DNA of 59,096 bases. Origin: Streptomyces ficellus (GTDB lineage Bacteria > Actinomycetota > Actinomycetes > Streptomycetales > Streptomycetaceae). This document shows, piece by piece, positions 51,522 to 59,096 of the stretch (within the stretch, counting starts at the first letter, position 1; each line of letters opens with the position of its first letter). The stretch is from contig NZ_JAUEPL010000044.1 of NCBI RefSeq assembly GCF_030406405.1, positions 1 through 59,096 of the forward strand. The letters run 5' to 3'. Under the pieces are notes generated by a model, which saw only the letters and a program-made list of their open reading frames with translations, made no database searches and had not been told where the DNA came from. The position numbers and the translations under genes are program-made.

Positions 51522-52961
51522 TCAGGCGCGCTCGGCGGCGAGGGCGCGGACCGCGTCCGCGAACGCCTCGCCCCGCTTGTTGTAGTTGGCGAACATGTCC
51601 ATCGAGGCGCAGGCCGGGGCGAGCAGAACCGTGTCCCCGGGCTGGGCGAGCCGTGCCGCTTCCTGGACCGCCGCCGGCATCGCCCCAGTGTCGGTCCGGT
51701 CCAGGTCGACGACCGGTACCTCGGGGGCGTGTCGCGCGAGGGCTTCGCGGATCAGGGCGCGGTCGGCGCCGATGAGGACGACGCCGCGCAGCCGCTTCGC
51801 CGACTTGCTGACCAGCTCGTCGAAGGTGGCCCCCTTGGCGAGGCCGCCGGCGATCCAGACGATCGGGTCGTACGCGGCGAGCGAGGCCTGCGCGGCGTGC
51901 GTGTTGGTGGCCTTGGAGTCGTCGATGTACTGGACGCCCGCCACCTCCTCGACGTGCTCGATGCGGTGGGCGTCGGGGCGGAAGGCGCGCAGTCCGTCGC
52001 GTACGGCCTTCGGCTCGACACCGAAGGCGCGGGCGAGGGCGGCGGCGGCGAGCGCGTTGGCGATGTTGTGCGGGGCCGGGGGGGTGACGTCGGAGATCTG
52101 GGCGAGCTCCTGGGCCTGCTTCTGCCGGTTCTCGACGAAGGCCCGGTCCACCAGGAGGTCGTCCACGATTCCCAGCTGGGAGGGGCCCGGCGTGCCGAGG
52201 GTGAAGCCGATCGCGCGGCAGCCCTCCTCGACGTCCGCCTCGCGCACCAGCTCCTCGGTGGCCTTGTCCTCCACGTTGTAGACGCAGGCGACCTGGTTGC
52301 CCTCGTAGATGCGGCCCTTGTCCGCGGCGTACGCCTGCATGGAGCCGTGCCAGTCGAGGTGGTCGGGGGCCAGGTTCAGGACGGCGGCGGAGTGGGCGCG
52401 CAGGGAGGGCGCCCAGTGGAGCTGGTAGCTGGACAGCTCGACGGCGAGGACGTCGTACCGCTCCTCGCCGAGGACGGCGTCGAGGAGCGAGACGCCGATG
52501 TTGCCGACGGCCGCCGTCCGCAGGCCCGCGGCCTGGAGGATGGAGGCCAGCATCCGTACGGTGGTGGTCTTGCCGTTGGTGCCGGTGACCGCCAGCCAGG
52601 GCGCGGCGTCGGGGCCGCGCAGGCGCCACGCCAGCTCGACGTCGCCCCAGACCTCGACCCCGGCCTTCGCGGCGGCGGCGAACAGGGGTTTGTCCGGCTG
52701 CCAGCCGGGCGTGGTGACGACCAGTTCGGTGCCCTCCGGCAGGGGGCTGCGTCCCATAGCGGCTCCGCCGCGGGCATCGCCGAGGCGGACGGTGATGCCC
52801 TCCGCCTCCAGCTGCTCCGCCTGCGCGCGGGAGCGCTCGTCGTCGCCGTCGTTGACGACCGTGACGTGCGCGCCCAGGCCGTGCAGGACGCGGGCGGCGG
52901 GGATGCCGCTCACGCCCAGACCGGCGACGGTGACGTTCTTGCCCTGCCAGGAGGTACTCAC
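51522..52961 (-). CDS. murD: UDP-MurNAc-L-Ala:D-Glu ligase
   Basis: A 479-aa Mur ligase adding D-glutamate to UDP-MurNAc-L-Ala. ATP site VTGTNGKTTTVRML, with VELSSYQLHW, HLDWHGSMQAY, DDSKATNTHA and LLAPACASMDMFANY all in order. The GTG at 52959-52961 (VSTSWQGKNVTVAGLG) overlaps the mraY stop (GTGA). An in-frame ATG at 52976 inside mraY is the alternative. Confidence 0.96.
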   Translation of the reverse strand: MSTSWQGKNVTVAGLGVSGIPAARVLHGLGAHVTVVNDGDDERSRAQAEQLEAEGITVRLGDARGGAAMGRSPLPEGTELVVTTPGWQPDKPLFAAAAKAGVEVWGDVELAWRLRGPDAAPWLAVTGTNGKTTTVRMLASILQAAGLRTAAVGNIGVSLLDAVLGEERYDVLAVELSSYQLHWAPSLRAHSAAVLNLAPDHLDWHGSMQAYAADKGRIYEGNQVACVYNVEDKATEELVREADVEEGCRAIGFTLGTPGPSQLGIVDDLLVDRAFVENRQKQAQELAQISDVTPPAPHNIANALAAAALARAFGVEPKAVRDGLRAFRPDAHRIEHVEEVAGVQYIDDSKATNTHAAQASLAAYDPIVWIAGGLAKGATFDELVSKSAKRLRGVVLIGADRALIREALARHAPEVPVVDLDRTDTGAMPAAVQEAARLAQPGDTVLLAPACASMDMFANYNKRGEAFADAVRALAAERA

Positions 52962-54028
52962 TTTTCGGCTGCCCATCCCGCGTAGAAGAGGCCCAGTCCC
53001 ACGATGACGCACATGCCCTGGATGATCCAGAAACGGACCACCACCAGGACTTCCGACCAGCCCTTGAGTTCGAAGTGGTGCTGGAGCGGCGCCATCCGGA
53101 AGACCCGCTTCCCGGTCAGCCGGAAGGAGCCGACCTGGATGACCACGGAGAGGGTGATGAGGACGAACAGACCGCCCAGGAGGGCCAGCAGCAGCTCCGT
53201 ACGGGAGCAGATGGCCAGGCCCGCCAGCGCGCCGCCGAGGGCCAGCGAGCCGGTGTCACCCATGAAGATCTTGGCGGGCGAGGTGTTCCACCACAGGAAG
53301 CCGAAGCAGGCGCCCATCAGCGCGGAGGCGACGACGGCGAGGTCGAGCGGGTCGCGCACCTCGAAACAGGCGTTGGGGTTGGTCAGGGTCGTGGCGTTGG
53401 CACACGACTCCTGGAACTGCCACAGCCCGATGAAGGTGTACGCGCCGAAGACCATCACCGAGGCGCCGGTGGCGAGGCCGTCGAGACCGTCGGTCAGGTT
53501 CACGCCGTTCGACATGGCCAGGATCATGAACAGCGCCCAGACCACGAACAGCACGGGCCCGATGGACCAGCCGAAGTCGGTGATGAAGGAGAGTTTGGTG
53601 GAGGCCGGGGTCTGGCCACGGCTGTCGGCGAACTGCAGTGACAGCACCGCGAAGGCGATACCGACGATCAGCTGGCCCGCCATCTTGGCCTTCGCCCGCA
53701 GACCCAGCGAGCGCTGCTTGACGATCTTGATGTAGTCGTCGAGGAAGCCGACGAGGCCCATGCCCGCCATCAGGAACAGCACCAGCACACCCGAGTACGT
53801 CGGGTCCTCGCCGGTGATGACCTTGGCGAGGGCGTACGCGATGAGGGTGGCGAGGATGAAGGAGATACCGCCCATGGTGGGCGTGCCCTTCTTGCTGCCA
53901 TGCGTGCGCGGGCCGTCGTCCCGGATGAACTGCCCGTATCCCTTGCGGGCCAGGAGCTTGATCAGCAGCGGCGTACCGATCAGGGTCAGGAAGAGCCCGA
54001 TGGCCCCCGCGAAGAGGATCTGCCTCAT
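52958..54028 (-). CDS. mraY: Phospho-MurNAc-pentapeptide translocase
   Basis: A 356-aa membrane enzyme with ten helices that transfers phospho-MurNAc-pentapeptide to undecaprenyl phosphate, giving lipid I. Catalytic motifs: GFLDDYIKI, NGVNLTDGLDGLA, FMGDTGSLALGG and PLQHHFELKGW. It starts ATG at 54026-54028, overlapping the murF stop (ATGA), and its stop overlaps the murD GTG. Confidence 0.97.
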   Translation of the reverse strand: MRQILFAGAIGLFLTLIGTPLLIKLLARKGYGQFIRDDGPRTHGSKKGTPTMGGISFILATLIAYALAKVITGEDPTYSGVLVLFLMAGMGLVGFLDDYIKIVKQRSLGLRAKAKMAGQLIVGIAFAVLSLQFADSRGQTPASTKLSFITDFGWSIGPVLFVVWALFMILAMSNGVNLTDGLDGLATGASVMVFGAYTFIGLWQFQESCANATTLTNPNACFEVRDPLDLAVVASALMGACFGFLWWNTSPAKIFMGDTGSLALGGALAGLAICSRTELLLALLGGLFVLITLSVVIQVGSFRLTGKRVFRMAPLQHHFELKGWSEVLVVVRFWIIQGMCVIVGLGLFYAGWAAEK

Positions 54029-55455
54029 CGGCCGGCAACCTCGCCCTCGGTGGAGGTGTCGAGCAGTGCCTGGGCGACCCGCTCGAGCCCGACCGACCTG
54101 GATGCCTTCACCAGCACGACGTCTCCCGGGCGCAGCTCACTGCGCAACAGGTCGATCGCCGCCTGCGCGTCGGACACGTGCACCGACTCCTCACCCCACG
54201 AACCCTCGTTATATGCGCCCAGTTGCAGCCAGGACGCTTCCCTGCCCCCGACTGCGACGAGCTTGCTGACGTTGAGCCGGACGGCGAGCCGTCCGACCGC
54301 GTCGTGCTCGGCGAGCGCCTCGTCGCCCAGCTCGGCCATCTGACCGAGCACCGCCCACGTACGGCCCCCCTTGGCCTGTGCGGCCTTGCCCATGGCCGCG
54401 AGCGCGCGCAGGGCGGCTCGCATGGACTCGGGGTTCGCGTTGTAGGCGTCGTTGACGATCGTCACACCGTCCGGACGCTCGGTGACCTCCATGCGCCAGC
54501 GGGAGAGGGTGCCCGCCTCGGAGAGCGCGGTGGCGATCTCGTCGACGGACATGCCCAGCTCATGGGCGACGGCGGCCGCGGCGAGCGCGTTCGACACGTG
54601 GTGCTCACCGTACAGGCGCAAGGTCACGTCACTGCACCCGGTGGGTGTGTGAAGCCTGAAAGAGGGCTGTCCGCTCCCGGTGAGACGGACATTCTCGGCA
54701 CGTACGTGGGCCTCGTCGGCCTCCCCGAAGAGGATCACGCGCGCGTGGGTGCGCTTTTCCATGGCCCTCACGAGTGGGTCGTCCGCGTTCAGCACGGCCA
54801 CGCCGCCCTGTTCGGCCGGGGGCAGCGCCTCGACCAGTTCGCCCTTGGCCTGGGCGATCTGCTCGCGGCCGCCGAACTCGCCGATGTGGGCGCTGCCCAC
54901 GTTCAGGACGAGGCCGATCGACGGCGGGGTCAGCTCGGTGAGGTAGCGGATGTGGCCGATTCCGCGCGCTCCCATCTCCAGGACCAGGTGCTCGGTGTCC
55001 TGGGTGGCGCGCAGCGCGGTGAGCGGCAGGCCGATCTCGTTGTTGAGGGAGCCGGGCGTCCACACGGTGGGCGCCTTGCGCTGGAGTACCTGGGCGATCA
55101 GGTCCTTGGTGCTGGTCTTGCCGGCCGAGCCGGTCAGCGCGACGACCTTCGTGCCGAGACGGCCGACGACCGCGCGGGCGAGTGCGCCCAGCGCGCTCTG
55201 GACGTCGTCCACGACGATGGCGGGCACGCCGACCGGGCGGGTGGCCAGCACGGCCGCCGCGCCCGCGTCCATGGCGCGCCGCGCGTAGTCGTGGCCGTCG
55301 ACGTTCTCGCCGGCGAAGGCGGCGAAGAGAGCGCCGGGCTCGACCTGGCGGGAGTCGATGACGACGGGTCCGGTGACCAGTACGGCTGGATCCGGTATGT
55401 CGTACGACTGCCCGCCGACGATTTCGGCGATCTCGGCGAGGGAGAGGGCGATCAC
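54025..55455 (-). CDS. murF: UDP-MurNAc-tripeptide:D-Ala-D-Ala ligase
   Basis: A 476-aa Mur ligase adding D-Ala-D-Ala. ATP site ALTGSAGKTSTKDL, then LVLEMGARGIGHI, NVGSAHIGEFGG, and VNDAYNANPESMRAAL of the C-terminal domain. Length normal. It starts four bases after the murE stop. Confidence 0.97.
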   Translation of the reverse strand: MIALSLAEIAEIVGGQSYDIPDPAVLVTGPVVIDSRQVEPGALFAAFAGENVDGHDYARRAMDAGAAAVLATRPVGVPAIVVDDVQSALGALARAVVGRLGTKVVALTGSAGKTSTKDLIAQVLQRKAPTVWTPGSLNNEIGLPLTALRATQDTEHLVLEMGARGIGHIRYLTELTPPSIGLVLNVGSAHIGEFGGREQIAQAKGELVEALPPAEQGGVAVLNADDPLVRAMEKRTHARVILFGEADEAHVRAENVRLTGSGQPSFRLHTPTGCSDVTLRLYGEHHVSNALAAAAVAHELGMSVDEIATALSEAGTLSRWRMEVTERPDGVTIVNDAYNANPESMRAALRALAAMGKAAQAKGGRTWAVLGQMAELGDEALAEHDAVGRLAVRLNVSKLVAVGGREASWLQLGAYNEGSWGEESVHVSDAQAAIDLLRSELRPGDVVLVKASRSVGLERVAQALLDTSTEGEVAGR

Positions 55456-55459
55456 TACT

Positions 55460-57199
55460 TCATCCCTGACTGTTCTCGGATCGATTGGCGCGCTCCACCG
55501 GGCGCTCCGTGCCTGCGTATCGCGCAGCGATGGCTTCGCGAAGGACCTGGCGGTCGTCGAAGGGGCGCACGACGCCGGCGATGTCCTGGCCCTGCTCGTG
55601 GCCCTTGCCGGCGACCAGCACGGTGTCGCCGGGCTGGGCGCGCGCCACGGCGGCGGCGATGGCGGCGGCCCGGTCCTCGTACACGACGACCTCGCCGCGC
55701 TCGTGGATCGGCACCTCGGCGGCGCCCGCGAGCATCGCGGCGAGGATCGCGAGCGGGTCCTCGGAGCGGGGGTTGTCGGAGGTCAGTACGGCGGTGTCGG
55801 CGAGGCGGGCCGCGGTGGCGCCCATCGGGCCGCGCTTGGTGACGTCCCGGTCGCCGCCGCAGCCCAGCACGATGTGCAGCCTGCCCTCGGTGACCTTGCG
55901 CAGGGAGCGCAGGACCGATTCGACAGCGTCCGTCTTGTGGGCGTAGTCCACGACGGCCAGGTAGGGCTGCCCGGCGTCGACGCGCTCCAGCCTGCCCGGT
56001 ACGCCGGGTACGGCGGCCACGCCGTCGGCGGCGGTCTGCGGGTCGATCCCGGCCACCGCGAGGGTGACGACGGCGGCCAGGGCGTTGGCCACGTTGAACG
56101 GGCCGGGCAGCGGGGCCCTCGCGTCGATCCGCTCGCCCTTGGGGCCGCGGATGGTGAACGTGGACCCATGGGCGCCGATTTCGACGTCCTCGGCGTGCCA
56201 GTCGGCGTCCGGATGGCCTTCGGCGGAGAAGGTGACCACGGGGACGGAGGCCTCTGTGACCAGCCTCCTTCCGTACTCGTCGTCGAAGTTCACCACGCCC
56301 TGCCGGGAGCGGCGCGGCGTGAACAGCTGCGCCTTGGCCTGGAAGTAGTCCTCCATGCCGGAGTGGAACTCCATGTGCTCCGGGCTGAGGTTGTTGAAGA
56401 CGGCGACGTCGAAGACGCAGCCGTCGACCCGGCCGAGCACGAGGGCGTGGCTGGAGACCTCCATGGCGACCGATTCGACGCCGCGCTCGCGCATCACCGC
56501 GAACAGTGCCTGGAGATCGGTGGCCTCGGGGGTGGTCCGTTCGGACTTGAGGCGCTCGTCACCGATGCGGGTCTCGACCGTGCCGATCAGCCCCGTGCGG
56601 TGGCCGGCGGCCCGCAGGCCGCCTTCCACGAGGTAGGCCGTGGTGGTCTTGCCGGAGGTACCGGTGATCCCGATCTGGAGCAGGTCGCTGCCGGGCCGGC
56701 CGTAGATCTCGGCGGCGAGCTCGCCCATCCGGCCGCGCGGGTCCTCGGTGACCAGGACCGGCAGGCCGGTCGCGGCGGCGCGTTCGGCGCCGGAGGGGTC
56801 GGTGAGGATCGCGACGGCGCCGAGGTCCGCGGCCTGGCCGGCGAAGTCGGCGCCGTGGGCGCGGGCGCCCGGGAGGGCGGCGTACACGTCACCGGGGCGC
56901 ACAGCCCGCGAGTCGTGGGTGATCCCGGTCACCTCGCCGGTCGGTTGCGGCTGCGCTCCCAGGTGGGCGGCCAGCTCGCCCAGGGGTGTGGGGCGGACCT
57001 GGGCCGGTCGGGGCGCTCCCGGGTGTTTCACGGGGGCGTCCTTCTGGGCGGTTCGGGACTGATCAGCGTGTGGCACGGCGGTGAGCGTACCGGGCGCACC
57101 CGTGATCGGGCTAAATGAGGGCGCCTGGGCCGCGTGGCCGCCGGAACGGTTCCCGGGGTCGGGGGTGATCGTTGTCACTGGGGGCTCCCGCCGGCTCAC
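55460..57199 (-). CDS. murE: UDP-MurNAc-L-Ala-D-Glu:diaminopimelate ligase
   Basis: A 579-aa Mur ligase adding diaminopimelate; Streptomyces uses the LL isomer. ATP site GITGTSGKTTTAYL, then TTPEATDLQ, EVSSHAL, and the DAP-selecting DNPRSEDP. The first 65 residues are a disordered extension rich in Pro, Gly and Ser. The GTG at 57197-57199 overlaps the ftsI stop by four bases; a second GTG at residue 8 (VTTITPDPG) could be the true start. Confidence 0.95.
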   Translation of the reverse strand: MSRREPPVTTITPDPGNRSGGHAAQAPSFSPITGAPGTLTAVPHADQSRTAQKDAPVKHPGAPRPAQVRPTPLGELAAHLGAQPQPTGEVTGITHDSRAVRPGDVYAALPGARAHGADFAGQAADLGAVAILTDPSGAERAAATGLPVLVTEDPRGRMGELAAEIYGRPGSDLLQIGITGTSGKTTTAYLVEGGLRAAGHRTGLIGTVETRIGDERLKSERTTPEATDLQALFAVMRERGVESVAMEVSSHALVLGRVDGCVFDVAVFNNLSPEHMEFHSGMEDYFQAKAQLFTPRRSRQGVVNFDDEYGRRLVTEASVPVVTFSAEGHPDADWHAEDVEIGAHGSTFTIRGPKGERIDARAPLPGPFNVANALAAVVTLAVAGIDPQTAADGVAAVPGVPGRLERVDAGQPYLAVVDYAHKTDAVESVLRSLRKVTEGRLHIVLGCGGDRDVTKRGPMGATAARLADTAVLTSDNPRSEDPLAILAAMLAGAAEVPIHERGEVVVYEDRAAAIAAAVARAQPGDTVLVAGKGHEQGQDIAGVVRPFDDRQVLREAIAARYAGTERPVERANRSENSQG

Positions 57200-59096
57200 T
57201 GGCCGGGCTTGAACGTGACCGGCATCCGCGGGGGTTGTTTGCCGGTCGGTGCGACTTGCAGGGTCTTGAGGGCGAATTCCATGACCTTCTTGTAGATCGG
57301 TCCGCAGATCTGGCCGCCGAAGTAGCTGCCGCGGGTGGGGTTCTGGATGGCGCAGTAGACGGTGATCCGCGGGTCGTCGGCGGGCGCGAAGCCCGCGAAG
57401 GAGGCGGTGTAGCCCTTGTACCGGCCGAGTTCGGGGTCGACCCGGTTGGCGGTTCCGGTCTTGCCGGCGACGCGGTAGCCGGGGATGGCGGCCTTGGTGC
57501 CGGTGCCCTCCTCGTCGTCGACCACCGACTCCAGCATGGCGGCGAGGGTCTTGGCGGTCTTCTCGCTGACGACCCGGGTCTTCTTGGGGGCGGGGGCCGG
57601 GGTGAAGCGGCCGTCCGGCCCCCTGGTGCCGCGCACCAGGGTCGGCTCGACGCGTACGCCGCCGTTGGCGATCGTGGAGTACACCGATGCCGCCTGCATG
57701 GCGTTGATGGACAGGCCCTGCCCGAAGGGGATCGTGTACTGCTGCGAGGTGGACCAGTCCTTGGGCTTGGCGAGGATTCCGGCGGTCTCGCCGGGGTAGC
57801 CGAGGCCGCTGGGGCTGCCGATGCCGAACTTGCGCAGGTACGAGTGGAGGACCTGGTTGGCCTTGGCCTGGGTGGGACCGAGCTGGCCGGTGGCCAGGAT
57901 GGTGCCGATGTTGCTGGACTTGGCGAGGACGCCGTTGAGCGTCAGGTACCAGGTCGGGTGGTCGATGTCGTCCTTGAACAGCCGGTCGCCCCGGTGCAGC
58001 CGGTTGGGCACGACGACATGGGTGGCCGGCGTGGCGACCCCTTCCTCCAGGACGGCGGCCATCGACATGACCTTGGCCGTGGAGCCCGGTTCGTAGGCGT
58101 CCTGGAGGGCGGCGTTGCCCATGGCCGTGGCGTTGGCCTGGGAGAGGTCGTTGGGGTCGAAGCCGGGGGCGTTGGCCATGGCGAGGACCTCACCGGTCCG
58201 GGCGTTCTGCACTATCACGTAGCCGCGGTCGGCGTTGGATTCGGTGACCTGCTGGGTGATGGCCCGCTGGGCGGCCCACTGGATGTCGCGGTCGATGGTC
58301 AGCTCGATGTCGGAGCCGGGGACGGCCGGGGTCTCGCGGGCGCCCACGGTCGGCACCCGACGGCCGCCGGACTGGGCGTACTTGATCTTGCCGTCCTTGC
58401 CGGCGAGCTCGTTGTCGAGCATGGACTCCAGGCCGCCTCCGCCGCGGCCGTCGGCGTTGACGTACCCCAGTATCCCGGCGGCGAGGGTGCCGTTGGGGTA
58501 CACGCGTTTGCTGCTGGGCTCGTTGAAGATGCCGGCGAGCACGCTCACGCCGGTGCCGCCGTTGGTCCTCTCGGTGCGGGCCTTCTCGGCGAAGACGTTT
58601 TTCAGGTCCTTGATCTGGTTCCAGACCTGGGGTGTCTGCCGGCGGGCCAGCAGCGCGTAGCGGGAATTGGGCGCCTTGAGCTTCCTGAGCAGTTCGGCGG
58701 GGTTCTTGCCGAGGATGGGCGCGAGGAGGGCGGCGGCCTGCTCCGGGGCGTCGGGGGCCTTGCTCTCCTCGGGCGTGAACATCTTCGGATCGGCGGTGAT
58801 GTCGTACGCGTCGACGCTCGTGGCCAGGGCGATCCCGGCGCGGTCGGTGATCTCGCCGCGCTCGGCGGACAGCGTGTACTCCTGGTACCGGTTCTTCTCG
58901 GCCTTGGCGGCGTACGCGTCGGCGTCGACGGCCTGTACCTGGAGCAGCCGTACGACGAACGCCAGCATCACGAGCGTCAGCCCCAGGCTGACCAGCCGCA
59001 GCCGTGGGCGCGGGCTGCCGAGCCGGATGGTGCGGGGCTTGGCGGGCGGCCGGGCGGCCGGCCGGTGGAGGCGGCGGGCGGCGGGGCGGCCGGGCC
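57196..59096 (-). CDS. ftsI: Septal peptidoglycan transpeptidase FtsI (PBP3), 5' end outside window
   Basis: At least 633 codons; the frame remains open to the right edge, so the true start is beyond. It begins in view with an Arg/Pro-rich cytoplasmic tail, one membrane helix (LVSLGLTLVMLAFVVRLLQV, coded near 58990-58930) and a pedestal domain. The transpeptidase domain has the Ser nucleophile in EPGSTAKVMS, the SSN motif in LAKSSNIGT, and KTGTANRV. The penicillin-sensitive enzyme cross-links septal wall with FtsW. Confidence 0.96.
   Translation of the reverse strand, partial: PGRPAARRLHRPAARPPAKPRTIRLGSPRPRLRLVSLGLTLVMLAFVVRLLQVQAVDADAYAAKAEKNRYQEYTLSAERGEITDRAGIALATSVDAYDITADPKMFTPEESKAPDAPEQAAALLAPILGKNPAELLRKLKAPNSRYALLARRQTPQVWNQIKDLKNVFAEKARTERTNGGTGVSVLAGIFNEPSSKRVYPNGTLAAGILGYVNADGRGGGGLESMLDNELAGKDGKIKYAQSGGRRVPTVGARETPAVPGSDIELTIDRDIQWAAQRAITQQVTESNADRGYVIVQNARTGEVLAMANAPGFDPNDLSQANATAMGNAALQDAYEPGSTAKVMSMAAVLEEGVATPATHVVVPNRLHRGDRLFKDDIDHPTWYLTLNGVLAKSSNIGTILATGQLGPTQAKANQVLHSYLRKFGIGSPSGLGYPGETAGILAKPKDWSTSQQYTIPFGQGLSINAMQAASVYSTIANGGVRVEPTLVRGTRGPDGRFTPAPAPKKTRVVSEKTAKTLAAMLESVVDDEEGTGTKAAIPGYRVAGKTGTANRVDPELGRYKGYTASFAGFAPADDPRITVYCAIQNPTRGSYFGGQICGPIYKKVMEFALKTLQVAPTGKQPPRMPVTFKPGQ

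Overview
This is a piece of a Streptomyces-type chromosome. The DNA is very G+C-rich, codons nearly always end in G or C, GTG starts are common, and the gene order is the conserved actinobacterial core: a tryptophan/histidine block, then dnaE, phoD, lspA, a DksA-like gene, ileS, divIVA, yggT, sepF, yggS, pgeF, ftsZ, ftsQ, murG, ftsW, murD, mraY, murF, murE and ftsI. I see no phage, integrase, transposase, CRISPR, tRNA or rRNA.

1-5.5 kb: a leftward operon hisI-trpE-(Trp-associated membrane protein)-(HGxxP membrane protein), a rightward TIGR03085-type gene, and a leftward MFS transporter broken by two single-base indels, one of them inside a 42-bp minisatellite. 5.6-12 kb: a VOC-fold protein, then the leftward his operon hisD-hisC-hisB-[31-aa ORF]-[41-aa ORF]-[55-aa membrane protein]-hisH-priA-ridA-hisF. 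Nearly every junction in it is a 4-base GTGA/ATGA overlap. The two mini-ORFs are a tandem duplication, and the second carries an in-frame palindromic insertion.

12-21 kb: a repeat-containing membrane protein, a conserved hypothetical, a LON-domain protein, a YbaK-type deacylase, DUF2567, an ABC exporter pair, a NYN-domain protein and a 57-aa basic protein. 21-31.5 kb: dnaE, a DUF2252 kinase-like protein, a membrane protein with a DsbA-like thioredoxin, PhoD, a secreted M43 protease and a dienelactone hydrolase. 31.5-39 kb: MscS, a 614-bp gap made largely of two minisatellites, a CPA1 antiporter, GNAT, RluA, LspA and a DksA/TraR protein with a roughly 450-residue Lys/Ala-rich extension.

39-59 kb: ileS behind a T-box whose structure points to translational control, then the leftward division and wall cluster. 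murE, murF, mraY, murD and murG make lipid II. ftsI and ftsW encode the septal transpeptidase and SEDS glycosyltransferase. ftsQ and ftsZ supply the divisome, sepF anchors FtsZ, and divIVA directs polar growth. ftsI runs off the right edge.

The most unusual things are the duplicated overlapping mini-ORFs in the his operon, the number of minisatellites both between and inside genes (MFS, FtsW, SepF, 3' of DUF2567, the mscS-antiporter gap), several starts that look leaderless, a palindrome sitting on the phoD -10, and a DksA-like zinc finger with Asp in place of its fourth Cys. No wholly new multigene defence or mobile system is visible; most of the window is conserved core.
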